Notes under the pieces: model-generated
What the model was told of the DNA's origin: nothing
Seen by the model: the letters and a program-made list of their open reading frames with translations, nothing else
The model's database searches: none
Assembly: GCA_947034895.1 (NCBI GenBank)
Contig: OX344761.1
Coordinates: forward strand, 35,228,863-35,292,862
Length of the DNA stretch: 64,000 nucleotides
Direction of reading: 5' to 3'
DNA from: Rhytidiadelphus loreus
Taxonomy: Eukaryota; Streptophyta; Bryopsida; Hypnales; Hylocomiaceae
Position numbers and translations under genes: made by a program
Part shown: positions 1 through 13,345 of the stretch, piece by piece
Numbering within the stretch: the stretch's first letter is position 1
Layout of the letters: each line of letters opens with the position of its first letter

Positions 1-648
1 TAGTTACATTGAGGGGTTAAGAAAAAAATTCAAGTCCTTCTTAGTTAATACGTTTCCTAGGTAAAGGAAAAACATCATCAAATGAGTTCTTGGACACATT
101 GTTTTGGCTCCCAATTGTACAAGACATTTATTCAATAAAATGAAGGCTTTTGTAGCCTTGCCTCAATGGCTTTGGGCTGGGCACACTACTGAGGTGATCA
201 TGAGTTCAAACTCAGGTATTGGTGGGGTGCTTACCACCATAGTCTGCCCAACTATAATGGGGTCAAATGACCTTGTCATCATATGGGGATGTGAGAATTT
301 TGGGGGGAAGAAACATATCAGTTTTTTATAGAGTTTACTTTTTAATGGAAGCAACAAGGATGGAATTTGCCATCTAGGTCCATGAGACTTGGATAGTTGA
401 TTCATTCTCAATAGAATGTTCATTTACACTAGTCTTTCAAACTAGAGCTAACTTCCTCTTCAACAAAATGGAGGCAACAAGGATAGAATTCACTATCTAG
501 GTTCATGAGAATTAGATAGTTGATCTACTCCCAATATGAAGAAGATTCTTTCACGTCCGTCAACCTTTCATTTAACAAAATGATGTTGAACTTGTACAAG
601 TGAGCTACACAGAATAGTGAAATTAGGTTGCCTTAACAATTGAGGTGC
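1..648. other. intergenic, no gene
   Basis: AT-rich DNA with only short overlapping ORFs on both strands and none resembling a known protein. It holds a short direct repeat (listed separately) and ends at the 5' border of an LTR-like element. Confidence 0.6.
345..580. repeat. direct repeat of about 123 bp, two units
   Basis: Two adjacent units begin with ATGGAAGCAACAAGGAT and ATGGAGGCAACAAGGAT and continue with similar text about 'catctaggt..catgaga..t..atagttgat'. The second starts 123 bases after the first. A third start-like segment (ACAAAATGATG) follows near 580 and then diverges. No coding function is visible. Confidence 0.6.
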
Positions 649-2653
649 TGTGAGCTCCCAATTCATCACTTGCGACTCATAGTTTTTTTTAGATTATCAC
701 AATTTAAAGCTATAATATTACACAAAAAAACCCGAAAAGAGTGTAGAACCAAAATAGGCATGTCATATGGCAGTATAGCTTTTGTTCATAAATAGACTTT
801 TACCTTTAGAATACCCCCAAAATCCACTTGTACATAGGTTAAAACCAAGAAGTAGTGAGAACCAACAACCTTGTATGGAACTTACCCGAAATAACCTAAA
901 ATCTAGTACAAGTGACCATGCTTGGCTAAATTGGTCCCATGAGAGATAAAGAGATTCCTACGTAAATTTCCAAAGATAGGTTTCAGTTTTCCCATCCCAT
1001 CGATGAAATAGTGGAAACCCCAATTGTTAGCATTCAAGTGTCACTTTTTCAAGACATGCCAAACGGAGGAATCTATGGCATGTTAGGAAGTCAACAATGA
1101 AATCCATTCGCCAAGATTCTCTTGCATGTGGAAGATTCCCTGACTATCGATAATTTAAGGAAGGCTAATTTTACCTTTCTGCTGACCGTGCACAAAATTG
1201 ATACAAGGCTTGGCAAATCCCTTGGAGAATTCCATGAGAGGTTCCCCTAGAAGTTTCAGACTTGCAAAGATACCTTTACTAGATGGTCAACCGTTTAAAC
1301 TCACGAACAAAAATTCATGGGAAATTCCCAGATTGCGGTAAAATCTCACTAAAAATTAGGTTAGCTTCTTTTATGTTAATAGTGTGCTCCAACAAATTTC
1401 GAAGTATTATGATAGCGAATCACCAACATTCCTTCAAATATCAAATACGGCGGGATTTTGGGGGAGTTGACTAGTGTCCCGGGAGCACATGAAGTCGGAA
1501 TGAAGTTGTCAAGCAATCTTTTCTTACTTCCTATATTCCTCCCGACAACCCTAGCTAGTTGACCTAATCAAAAGAGATAAACTTTAAAAGTTAGATTTTT
1601 ACCTTTTTACTGATTCTAGTTGGCGTTGGTTGTCGATGTGTTTTTCGCAACAAAACATGGGGTAAAACATCTTATAGACTAAAAATGGCGGGTGTAAGTA
1701 TGCTACGTCTAAGCAATTTTGGCAAATTTGAATTGTACTTTTTTGTACTTAAAATACAAAATTGTACTTTTTGTACTTGGATTTAGGGTTGATATTTGTG
1801 ACTTCTAAGTGATTGTGAGGGAGGAATTAAGTGTTGGAGATCAACCACTAAGTATATTAGAGGCTAACAGAAAGTGTCATTGAGATCCAAAGTCGGGCAT
1901 TTATGAAATATTTGTACTTAAAAATTAAAAATTGTACTAAAACTACTTTTTGTACCCAAAAGCACCACAAAGTACTTGACAAAAAATTAATTTTTTTCTT
2001 AATTCAACTTAAAGCCAATCTAAAACTAGCTGTTGCCATTATGAATTTTAGATCCGATTTCAAAAAGCTGGATTTTTCCACCAAATATTCACTACAAAAG
2101 AAAACTCATTGATTTCTAAGATTTTTGCCAAATATGAGTTGTTAACATTAAATTGAGAGCAAGTTCCAAGACATTGCCCTTCTTTATCTTCTTTGCCAAA
2201 AAAAATTCAGTACTTTTCACTTTATATGACCAAGATATTTGTACTTTTATTTGAATTTGTGCCCTGTGATATAAAAAGTGATGGTTCAAAAGTACAAATT
2301 TCTCACTCTCAACTTAGTTATTCAAGAAACCATTGATGCCCACAGATTCTTCACTTGTATATTGTTTAGAAAACCGAAAAAAATATGGAGAAAAAAGCTT
2401 CTAAGCTCAAGCAATAAAAAGTTCAAAATCATTATGTCCTAAAAAATTGCTTTGTGACTCAAAAAAATATAGGGTCTAGCATATTTATACCCTGGCACAA
2501 TCCATTTGCGATTTGGAGTTGAACTTCAAAAGTTAGAGATTAGGACCAACATAACAATTGTAATGAGGTAAAAATCCTAAAAGATAAGGATGAAAATCTA
2601 AAGTGATAGGGTTACCTAGGTTAAAAAGAGGGGGGGAGGGTGTCCCAAAAGAG

Positions 2654-2660
2654 TATAAAA
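2654..2660 (+). promoter_or_regulatory. TATA box of LTR copy 1
   Basis: TATAAAA is followed by a pyrimidine-rich start region (tcacccttcttcctctc). The matching stretch in copy 2 also has TATAAAA in the same relative setting, so this is the likely LTR promoter. That fixes the element's transcription direction as plus here. Confidence 0.5.
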
Positions 2661-3668
2661 GGTCACCCTTCTTCCTCTCAAAACACCCCTTTTCTTGTAC
2701 TTTGGACTGTTGGTCTCACGTTGTGTGAAGACTTTGGCCCTTTTGGTCAACACCCTTGAGCAATATTTTTTGGCTTCTTTTGAGCCATTGTCAGTGTTTT
2801 TCAAGGAGTGTAGAGGACTTTGGGGGTCCTTCTACACCTTGTTGCTGCTTTGGTTTTGAGTGTCCACATCTTCTTGCTTACAAGTTTTTTTTGTTTGAGT
2901 TGGTTTGTGACCTTTGTCCCTTTGAGTCTTCACATGTACAAACCCTAGAGCTTATCCTCCACCGTACTTTGGCAATGCTGCTTTAGAGGGCCTCTAGTTT
3001 TTTGTATGTTTTTACAAATTTTGTACTAACCCTTTGTTACTAACTTCTAGTCACTCCCGTCCTTGTTACTAACCCAAGTCTTGAGCATTGTGTTGGGTCT
3101 AGTTCCTCTTATCCTAGTTAGGAAAAGAGTGGGGTGGTTCCCTTTGAGTTGACAAAACTCTACATTTCCTAGCCGATCTAGGTCCTAGATTGTGTATTAA
3201 ATTCTTTAGATGGCGGAGCGTTGAACCTTATTGGTCCTAGATTTGGTGTTAAACTAAAACTAAAAGCTTGACTTGGGACTATCCAAGGATTTCACTCCAA
3301 AGTTTAGTCTCAAAAACGTGTTGAAGACAAATCAAAGTTTAGTGTCCAAAATTAGACAACGCAAAACGTGGGTCAAGGGAAAATGTCCTTTAATCAATTA
3401 CACTCCGTTTCTTTGCATTTAAAAAAAAAATTGGGCATCAACAACTTGGCCCTAGTAGTGGGGCGCCAATAGACCGGGCACCAATAGCGCCGGACATCCA
3501 ACAACGTCAAGCATCCAGCAAACCAGGCCCCAACAACAACTAGGCACTCAACAGCTCGAGTTCCAACAACTTGGCTCATCTCGTTTTTGTGGGTTCCTTC
3601 TGAAAAGGAAAAAAAATTATTCATGCCACAAAAGTAAAAAACATGAGGAGGAAGAAATTAGAGCATAG

Positions 3669-3835
3669 ATTAGCGTAGAAAAGTGGAACTAAATTAACAT
3701 ATAAAGGTGGAAATATATTAGCACAGAAAGGAAGAAGATAGATTAGCATAGAAAGGAGGAAGATAGATTAGCATAGAAAAGGGGAAGATAGATTAGTCTA
3801 GAAAAGAAGAAGTAAATTAGCCTAGAGGATAGAAA
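3669..3835. repeat. imperfect 25-bp tandem array inside LTR copy 1
   Basis: Units such as GATTAGCATAGAAAGGAGGA recur at 25-base spacing (3741, 3766, 3791) with degenerate units on both sides. It sits where copy 2 has its 22-bp array, so both derive from one LTR-internal repeat that has drifted in unit and number. Confidence 0.65.
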
Positions 3836-5036
3836 AGGGAGTTAGAAAGGATAACGCCTCTACTCTACAACCATCATCACCTTCTCTTCTCTCAAACCAT
3901 TCAACAACAACATCCATGGGAGCAAGCACAATGAGCAAGAGGTGAAGAAAGAACGTTTAGATAGGGAGGATTGAGAGGATAGGGAGAAATCCTAAAAATT
4001 CCCCTCCACCATTAGAATAAATTGACGTGTAAGAGATTGGGTTGGACGTAAGTGGTAGTTAGCCCACATTTAGGACTACTTAAACAAGTTGGTAGTACCC
4101 AACTACCTCAATTAATGGGGCACGCGGGATGAGACAAAAAGAAAAAAGAAAAGGCTAAGGGAAAGACCGACCCTTCTTTTTGTAATTGGGAAGATTGTTA
4201 CCAAGAGATACTTAACCAATTAGTTGGTCCATCCATGTGACTTGCAATGGCAGAGGAGGGGGACTTGACCAACATAATCATGGATCTCCATGCTAGGGTA
4301 AGATCTTAAACTTTCCTCCATAACTAGACCATTAGGTGTCAATTACTAGGCAGGGCCGAGCCCTAGGTGCTAGTAGGACATAGGTTACGTCAGACTTGAG
4401 TGAATAAATTTAGAGTAGATATCAAGAGGTTTCCAAAACATAAGATATGTAGGAATCAAAGTTATAACACATAAGATCTAGATGGATGAAGTTTAGAGCC
4501 AATAATGGATGAACTCTCGGGGAATTAATCCATCCAAGCCGGAAATTAGTACTTAGCTAGATTCTAGGAAGTCAAGCCTGTAGGTTAAGATTTGTCCCCA
4601 TTTGAAATTCTAAACTGTTAGGAAATCTTAGATGAAGTTTAGAAGGCCAATTGGCTAAAACTTCATCCGCCCATAACTTTTCACTAGAGTGTCCAAATTA
4701 AACAAGTTTTAGGTTTTAATAAAGGGCATGAGACGAAATTTTACTTTAAAAGGATAGATTAGACTTGAAAATCCTTAAGAATAGAAACCCATAGCATAAC
4801 AAATAGCATAGCCTTGGTTAGAAAGACAAACATAGGAAATTAGCAAAGATCCATTGCTTGGAAGGCACAATGGACCGACGTTAGGCACCTACTAGGAGAG
4901 AACTTTGTCATAGAACAAGAGCTTGGTTGTGTTCGCCAATTTACCAAAGGTGGATAAATGAGCACCCACATGTGTCTTACCCCCAAAAGCTACCTCATGA
5001 CTCACCGCTTCTCCAAGTGGAGGCACATACAACTCT

Positions 5037-5268
5037 TTAATCCAATAAAGATGCCATGGACAATAAGTGTGTAATGAATAACAAGGAATTCTCCAATGTA
5101 GGATAGAACTACAACTATTCATCCTTTAAATTTTTTGTGGAAAGTGGAGAACATCTACAATAGCCTGACTTCCAATTAGTACTTTGGATTTTTTTAAAAT
5201 TCCAATGACTCTCATGGTTACACAACTCATGATTTCTAGGGTTACCCCCTGCATCATTCCAGGGTTAA
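5037..5268. mobile_element. TTAA-flanked MITE, 232 bp
   Basis: It starts TTAATCCAATAAAGATGCC and ends CCAGGGTTAA. It aligns along its length with 25094-25322 (shared: atgaataacaa, actattcatcct, tttgtgtggaaag, cttccaat.a.tactt). Two full-length relatives with TTAA at both ends make a mobile element with TTAA target preference likely. There is no coding capacity. Confidence 0.6.
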
Positions 5269-8050
5269 TCCCTTGACACCTCGATCCTTTTTCAAATTTT
5301 AGCACATTTTTGCTTATATTTTTCTATAAAATATCATTTATTGCAATTTCATGAAATTGGTCATTAAGGAAGGTTGTCTTTTCAAGATTCAAGTGTTACA
5401 TTGGATGAATGAGAAGTTAGTTGGATTAAATAGTGCCTCCAAGCCCTCTATTCATTGTTCAAAATATGGACGTCGTGCACTGGTGCACCAATCTATATCG
5501 CACACATGGGTCTGCGTTGATGAAAATTATTGCTTCCTTGTATAGTAAGGTAGTCTAATCTAAAAACGCCCACGCTCTAAAAGCGATAATGACGCAGGGG
5601 TACATTTTTCTTTTTTCAATGCACCAACAGTGTACATTTTAGGAGATGGTCGCTTTTAGTGACCCTTGTGTTTCAACTTCAAAAAATTGGAACTAATTCC
5701 ATAGAGGTCCAAAAAATATGAAACCACTTGGGCTAGATGCTAGTTCCATTTCTCTTCCTACGAAAGTTTATTGAAAATTATTTTAAGGAGTTTAGCTTCC
5801 CCCAAAGGCAATTAGCTCTTAAATGGTCGCTCTAATCTGAAATGGTTGCTTTAAGAGCAGACTACCTTAACAATAAATATTTATATAGTGTAAAATGTTG
5901 AGAAATTAGGGAGGGGAACCTAAATTCTGTATTCAGTGTAGCTATTTGTGGAAGGACACCTGTGAGTTAACTGATGTGTTGTGGCCTTCAGTTGGTCTTG
6001 CTGTCTGTCCTCATCCTGCCAGTTTCTTTCATCCCACCTGTTTAGTACCAATTTGGAACTGTGTTGTTGGAGTGTAATTATACTCTTGTGATACCATGCA
6101 GAACAAGTATATAATGGTACCAAATCAGACAGTATATGATATTAACATGTTGACTCATTGACACTGAAAGAATTTAAAGTACATACAAATATTAACTTAC
6201 ATATCCTCGCTGGTCTTTACATACAACAGCGAGCGTACAATGGTATAATCATGGCATAGTGATGGCCTGGTGTTTTGAAGGTATAGTGACTAAGATAGAC
6301 AAGCCTATTACCACCCAGATTTGCAATCTGAATATCTTGGGGCCAACTCCAAGAAGGGAGGGGCAAATATTTTTCAAAGGTGTGCACTTGTTTCATGAAT
6401 CAAACCCAAGTGGAATTATAATTTTTTGATTATAATTGTAATTTTCATGAATTTATGAAGTGGTTTGCTTGAAATTACAAAGTTGTTTATAGAGTGGAGT
6501 CACAAATATCCCATAAACAATTCATAACTACCTTTCTATGTATCCAATGGCACTTAAGTATTCACCAATAAGGGATTGACACGTTACTCCTTGTAGGCAT
6601 CAATTCACCAATTTTGTTAAAAAATGAGTGGATGTGGATGAGTTTTGTAGTGGAATTGAGGCCAAAAGTAGGATGAAGAAATTGGGTGGTTGTTGGAAAT
6701 GGATTGGTCTACCTTAGTGAAGGACTATTGAGAGGTTAGTGAGGGCATCTCATATCCCACGTTTTGTGATTTAAAAAAAATTAGTTACAATGATATGAAC
6801 ATATATCAAATGATATGCAATGATGTTTGTATCCGATGTATCCATGTCTATGTTTGTATCTATGTCCATACCCATGCATGTGTATCCATATAGAACATGG
6901 GACAAGATAAAGACACCTAGTAGGCATTTGTGGTTGGTAATTTTAATATTTTAATATTTTGAACCCCATCCAACCTTTCTAAAATGACATTTTAAGGTAA
7001 TATTCATGCCTCAATGGCCATGCTCATTATCTTGAAGTCTTCAAGTGTATCCATAACAATCAAGGGTTAACCCTTAAAAGATATTTCATGTTCCGATTTG
7101 GTCAAACTTCATTAGATTTCTACGATAAAATACACATTTGAAAATTTTAATATTTTTCACATGGAGTAAGATATGTTAAAAATTTAATCTCATTTTTCAT
7201 AATTAAAAACATCAAATTGAATTTTATGTGATTTTTAAAAGAAATTTCCTTGTAAAATCACAATAACTACAAAAATGATTAAAATAGTATAAATGGAAAT
7301 AATAGTGATAAACATCATGGTGTAAATGATGTACTTTTTGAACTCACACCAAGAGAAATTTGATAGAAAAAGTTCAAAAGTAGTGTATTTTGAGCTTTCT
7401 AAATGGTATCTTCAAAGTGTCACAAAAATTATAATTTAAATAATTTTGAAAAATATTAATATGGAATAAAAATTAGATTATTAGAGCTACATTCTCTTAG
7501 TTAAGCTTAAAAACATTTAAAATAAAAAACTATATGAAAATTTAACTTTCAAAATGCTTGTGGGGCAAGCTAACTTGTACTTGAATAAGTATCTTGGCTT
7601 GGTTCCTACTGTTATTACGTTGTAATTTTTTATTTTATTACAATAGCAATTAGAAAAGGATTTGAAACTCCTTTTGCTTGTAGGTGTATCTATAATTGAA
7701 CTAGGTTCTCATGCTGAGAAAGTTATATTTTAGACTAGTGAATGGTTTAATAAAAGGATTGAAATCAGGTATATTTAATTAATAGAAGTCTACAAGCTAG
7801 TGATTACAATCTCATATTTGGGAAGCCTTAATAAGGAATTTTAATCAGAAGATGTCAAATTTGTAATAGACTTAACCCTTACAAGTACAAGGATTCCAAA
7901 TTTGTATGCAATGTGGTATTTTTTACATATTTGACATAGAAGATCTATAAATTGAGGTGTATACTATGAACAAAAGTTTTTCTTCACTCAAAGTGGGATA
8001 CAATGATACAATGCACTCCCAATTTGGATCATTATTGCACCTTCTACATC
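5269..8050. other. intergenic, AT-rich, no gene
   Basis: No ORF in this stretch resembles a protein and the region is increasingly AT-rich. A short microsatellite-like run of ATG/TATC words lies at 6780-6900. Nothing else can be supported. Confidence 0.55.
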
Positions 8051-9951
8051 TTAACTCCTAAATGTCCAAGCCTTTTGAAGTGTGTTTTTCCTAAGAAAAA
8101 AGAGCGAATGCTTATAGTTATCCTCAATTAAGAAAATTATTTTTTCTTCAAAATCTAACCATATAGATGTTTAAAGAGTTTTCTTATTAATAAGTATTCT
8201 AATTTTGAGTGTATAATTGCAAAGGAGTTTTGAATTTATAACAAGAGAAATATAATTATTCTATTCAAAAAAATTTCATATAAGACTTTTGGGGGATTGG
8301 AGGTGACATGAATAACTAAAATTGTGTTAGCACACTAAAATGTACTTCCAAAAGAGCTATTAAGCTCATTACACAATCCACCTTGAAATTGTTGAAATTC
8401 AGTTTGATTTAATAAGTAAAAATTGCAAATAACTCCAAATCAACACTTGCATGTTTAACCCCTAAGGCCCCTTGTCCCCTCATGGGACAATTTGGAATTC
8501 GGGTAGGTTCCTATAATCTCAATTTTTAATGAATTTTTTGAAACTTTCACATAAGATAGGAAAAATTATAAGCTTTGTAGGAATATAATTTTTATTTCAA
8601 TCGGTGCCTAGAAGCAAAAGTTATACCACAAAAAGCCCAAATTTTAATTTGGCGGGCAGAAAAATAAAGCCACAAAAAACTTGAAATTATATTTTTCAAT
8701 TTTTTCCCTTGTAGATTATATTTTTGTCTACATGTCAAGCTTTGACTCATTCAATTTTGATTAGTGATGTGAAAGTTATGAACAATCTTATTTTTTGGGC
8801 AATCTAAGCATCTTCTTGAAAAAATAACTTATAGGATTCATTTCAAAATGCAATTTTTACAATTTTTCAAAAAAAATTGTTTGAAAAGATTAAGGACACT
8901 GGAAATTACATATCATGCAATAAATTTTTAACCATGTAGTCAAAAGTTATGAAAATTGTTGTGTCTTAAAGCTACACTTTGGGCACACATTGTGTGAAAT
9001 TTTCAAAGAAAAAAAATAAAAATAATGTTTATAGTAAGCTGCCCAGAATTACTATGTTGCCCAAAATGGTGTTTGGTCCTTTAGGGGTTAAACTCTATCT
9101 AGTGGAATTTTTTTAAATTGAGTGGTGTAAGGTAACAACACTTAACCCCCAACTGCCTCATCGACCATATATGGTCGATCTGAAATTTCAGGCTCATTTT
9201 GAAGTGGGCAGTTAAATTCGTTTGCCCGTTTTAAAATTTTTGGGGGGCAGTTTTTAGGATTAACTATTCAAAACTTTCATTTTTCACTGAAAAAGGTACA
9301 TATCAGAGTGTTGAGTGGTCTCCAAAGCCATTTATGTCCATTAGTGGAAGAGTAAAGCTTGCTAATTTTACTTCATTCTTCAACTTTGAGCAATTTCACT
9401 TGATTTGAGATCTAAAAACTTCCACTTATTCATTTGCTTTGAAAATGGTCCCAATCGAAAGAGTAAAGTGTTTTCATGATTTTCACCATTGAAAATTTAA
9501 ACAAGCAAGTGTTGATTTGGAGTTATTTGTGAATTATACTTATTAAAAAAATTGCATCTCAACAATTGCAAGGTGGATTGTGTAATGAGTTTAATAGCTT
9601 TTCAAGTGATATTAAGTTTTTTGAAAGGGTATTTTAGTGTGCTAACACAATTTGTAGTTGTTCATGTCACTTCTAATCCCAAAAAGCTTTTATGTGCAAA
9701 TTTCTGAAACATTGTGGAGAGGGACAACATATTAAAAATAGAAAACATACATTTCTCTTATTATAATCTCACAACTCTTGTGGAATTTTGCACTCAAAAT
9801 TGGTGTACATACTAATAAGCAAGCTCTTTAAACATCCATACGGTTAGATTTTGAAAAAAAATCATTTTGTTTCAATGGAGATAACTATAAGCCCATGTTC
9901 TTTTTTCATGGGAAAAACACACTTGGAAAGGCTTAGGCACTTAGGGGTTAA
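8051..9951. mobile_element. TTAA-flanked foldback element with long inverted repeats
   Basis: It begins TTAACTCCTAAATGTCC and ends GGCACTTAGGGGTTAA. The outer arms, about 8051-8455 and 9493-9951, are long imperfect inverted repeats: CAAGTGTTGATTTGGAGTTA near 9499 is the reverse complement of text near 8430, and GTGTGCTAACACAATTT near 9637 that of text near 8325. The centre holds a second TTAA element. Ends starting C(T)CC and finishing GGG beside TTAA resemble the piggyBac superfamily. There are no coding regions, so it is non-autonomous. Confidence 0.62.
8455..9091. mobile_element. nested TTAA-flanked MITE, 637 bp
   Basis: It starts TTAACCCCTAAGGCCCC and ends GGTCCTTTAGGGGTTAA, giving short terminal inverted repeats with TTAA at both borders. 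It lies between the long arms of 8051-9951, so it was either inserted there or forms part of the core. A further small palindromic TTAA unit (9142-9215, TTAACCCCCAACTGCC to GGGCAGTTAA) follows. Its interior is non-coding. Confidence 0.6.
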
Positions 9952-9988
9952 AGTTGCACAAACGAGTGCACAAATAAGCAATTCAATA

Positions 9989-10707
9989 CAGTCGAACCTC
10001 GATAAGTATTAGGGGTTGGGAGCATACTTTTAGTTAACACTTAGACACTAGTAACACATAACACTTATAGCGGGTGATGCCCATGATTTGTAACACTTAT
10101 AAAAAATAACATTTAGAAGAATTAAAAAGATAAATACATAACATTTATAGGAAAAATGGATGAAATTATAAAATATTGATTCATTATTCATCTAAGTTCG
10201 TCGAAAGAATGAATCAATAGTACTTTAGCAAGTTTCTACTATACGCCAAGATTCTACTTCTTTTTCTAGTGCTTCAATATTCCTAATAGATAACATGGTG
10301 TCATTAGGTCTTTGCTCCGAAAACTTCTTCAAAGTTTGGGTTTATAAACTTAAAAGTACACTTATCTTTTACTTTATGAGCTTAAAAATATATGATCTTT
10401 TAGTTTATGAGCTTAAAAATACATCTACCTATCAGTTTGTTTCTAGAGTGGACATCTAGAGTCACTTTGCAACTAAAAACTATTACTTTACCTCAAAATT
10501 ATCTCCCCCCAAGCAATGGCTCTTATGAAAAGCTTTTTTTTGGAAACTTATCACTTACCAAGGTAGAATTAACAAAGTTGAGAGCATGACATTGCGTAAC
10601 ACTTAACACATAACACTTATTAGTCTTAATTTTAAGGGAGCGGAAATCTCCATAACACATATAGAGTTTTAACACTTATCAAGGTAACACTTATCCAAGT
10701 TCGACTG
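9989..10707. mobile_element. pogo/Tc1-mariner-type MITE, 719 bp
   Basis: The terminal inverted repeats are CAGTCGAACCTCGATAAGT on the left and ACTTATCCAAGTTCGACTG on the right, flanked by TA on both sides. This CAGT..ACCTC.ATAA end is typical of pogo-like (Lemi/Emigrant) elements. The host sequence continues across it and matches 12904 onward, which acts as an unoccupied relative of the site. Many 'taacactta' words fill the interior. No intact transposase is encoded. Confidence 0.75.
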
Positions 10708-12903
10708 TATGGCTCCAATTATTATATTGAAAACCTTTCTATGGGGTCTTGTTGGTAGGAAAAAGAAATCTAGATTCTCTTAGAATGCGTTTTTTGGACA
10801 CAAATGTTAATAAACTATAAATTTTCAAAGTGCTAAGAATAGAATTTAGGGCAATAATCCATAGACTTCCATGAATAGTGGAAGTAACTTTTAGGCAAGA
10901 ATCTAGACTGTGTGATCTCAGAAAAGCAATTGAAATTAGATGTAGTTACCTTAATGTACTTCACGGCTCATTTTTTTGTTTCAATTTGGGCATGGATTGA
11001 AAAATCAGCCAATTAATGTAATAGTTTCCCACTTCAAAAAGGTCAAATCCAAGGAGCTCAAGGAGAAGATCCATTCTTGTTTTTCTTACAAAACAATATT
11101 TTGATTTCAATGACAATTGTGCATTGCAAGCTCCACCCCAAATTGCAAAATGATTAGAATGTTGTGAAATTTTAGATGGGCATTCTCAACTCTCTTGTCT
11201 TTCACTAAACATAAAAGTTCATTATTTCATTATATTCTCATTAAGATATGCTCCTTCAAAGTGCACATCCATGCTCTTCCATTAACCCAAATAAAACTTC
11301 AAACTTAAATATCTATTAAATTGTGAAGTCAAGTAATCTGAATTTTTTTTGAGATGATCATTGTCATTGTGAACTACAAGATCATATGGTTACATTCTAT
11401 CCAATCTCAAGAAAAAATGAGCAAAAAAATTGTTGAAGTTCTTGGAAGTTGTGGCCCATTTTGAGAGTACATCCCCCTTGGGTCATTAGGTGTGAAGCCT
11501 AGTTTCTACTCAAATTTTAAAATTCAAAATTTCGTGAAATCAAATGTTTTATTGCAATTTGATTGGATGACTTAATATAGCCATAGTCCAATTATGAATA
11601 ATACAAAATTTTGGTTATGAAAATAATAATTGATGCTATAGTATATTGGGTAGATTTTAAATGTAAATGTATAGTGTAAATTGTATTGTAGATTTTCAAA
11701 TATTTAAAACCCATTTTGTGGTAGTATGATTTATTCCACATTTTCTTCAAAAGTTCACTCTCATTTCAAATTTTTACAATTTGCTTAATCCTTAAAGCAC
11801 CAAGGAACCCATTTTTTTTTTATAGAACTTAGGTAGTTTCTATTGACTTCATAATTTTAAATTTTTGTAGAAGGTTTATCTAGTTTGTATGCTAATCATC
11901 CTAATCTAGGTATTAAGCTTTGATTCATGTCATTCCAATAAATATTGCAACAGTTAGAGGATTTTTAAATTTCAATGTCACGCTAGGCAACAACAATTTT
12001 TTTATAAAAATTAATTAATTTTTTGGATTATATAGATTGATACCTATAAAAACACACTTGAACGATTCAATTCCAAACAATGAGGTGAGAGTTACGAAGA
12101 GATATATTCTACGGGCAATGAAGGTAGAAACTAGGTAGAAAAAACATATAATGTCATCTTTTGCACTCAATTTTGAAAATTTTCAAATAAAAGAAAAGAA
12201 AAGAATACCAATTACTTACTAGAACAAGTTTACCATTGGATTAACATTTTTCAATGTCTTGTAAAAGTTAATAGTATTTTAGTTTTTTCTTTCATTTAGT
12301 ACCACCTTTTGTTTGTAAATTTTAAAAAGATGAAAATTACAAAAATTTGGTTTATTATTTATTACATATTCTTAATCCATTTTCCAACATATTTACTTTC
12401 AAGTTGAAGTCATGGGGCATACTAGTATGTGTTTTTCCTAAAAATGTTGAAAGACAAAACTTCATCTTTTAGAAGGATTTTGAAGTTTAGGCACATTGAA
12501 CTTGCAATTGGTGAGTATATTCACTCTAAAATTTTGGTATGGTGTACTTAAATAAGCTAACCAAAGGATTATACAATTGAATTCTGTAAGAAAATAAATA
12601 TAATTAGATGAAGATTTAGCCTTGCTTTTGGGACAAATATTTTGATGCAATTCCAAGCCTCTAAACATGAAAGAACTTTAGGGGTTCAATTTATGACCTA
12701 TAGAAGACTTGTGATTTCATCTCTGAAAAATAAAATAAAATAATTAACACTCATTTGAATTGGCAAGATATGCATACTACGAAAAGGAAGATATTATTTA
12801 AGAGACATCCTAGACTTTCGACAATCAAATACATGATTGTTTGTAAATAGCTATGAATTGTTTGTGACATTGTACTCAATAGTGAGGTAGTTACATCTAA
12901 AAT
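10708..12903. other. intergenic, no gene
   Basis: AT-rich sequence whose first 280 bases (to about 10985) are one copy of a dispersed repeat seen again at 12904-13170. The rest shows no protein-like ORF, no strong hairpin and no recognisable element ends. Confidence 0.5.
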
Positions 12904-13170
12904 CGCACAAATAAGCAATTCATCATCAATCCCATTATTATATTGAAATTCTTTTGTGGAGTCTTGTTGTCAAAAGGAGATTCTAAATTCTCTTAGAATA
13001 CATTAGAATTTTTTGAACATTGTGTGAATAAACCACAAATTCCAAAGTATTGAAAATAGGGTTTAGGGTAGACTCTTGTGATTGAATAGTAGGAGTACAT
13101 TTTAGGCAAGAATCTAGATTTTGCGGTTTTAGAAAGTAGTTGAAATTAGGTGTAGTTACTTTCCCCACCT
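12904..13170. repeat. dispersed repeat, second copy
   Basis: It shares an ordered series of blocks with 9968-9988 plus 10708-10985: CACAAATAAGCAATTCA, ATTATTATATTGAAA, TTCTCTTAGAAT, TTTTAGGCAAGAATCTAGA and TTGAAATTAG.TGTAGTTAC. Both copies have the same orientation. The only large difference is the MITE inserted in the first copy. Confidence 0.65.
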
Positions 13171-13345
13171 CAACTCAAGTGATCTTGGAGGGCATTCCCT
13201 TACTTTGCTTGGTCTATTACAATTGTAATGAGTTGTGATGCAATTCCACAATGCCAAAATCTTTTGACAATTCTCCTACTTTGGGTCCGAAGAAACGTGG
13301 GGTATTCTTTGTCCTCTTCCAAATGCTGGAAGTTGGAATTGCACC

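Larger units (their letters stand above)
649..4970 (+). mobile_element. LTR-like unit, copy 1 (probable solo LTR)
   Basis: The unit begins TGTGAGCTCCC and ends GAGCACCCACA, so it has the TG...CA ends of an LTR. It is homologous, in reverse orientation, to 44957-49053: the left 130 bases match the reverse complement of 48930-49053, and 4848-4970 matches that of 44957-45085. A TATA box lies inside, as expected between U3 and R. No gag or pol coding is seen, and there is no second direct copy, so a solo LTR is the simplest reading. Compared with copy 2 it carries an extra block of about 700 bp (1733-2340), rich in TTGTACTTTT repeats, and lacks the GC-rich minisatellite. The 5-bp flanks (GGTGC and TGTGT) do not match, so it is old or its border was altered. 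Confidence 0.72.
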
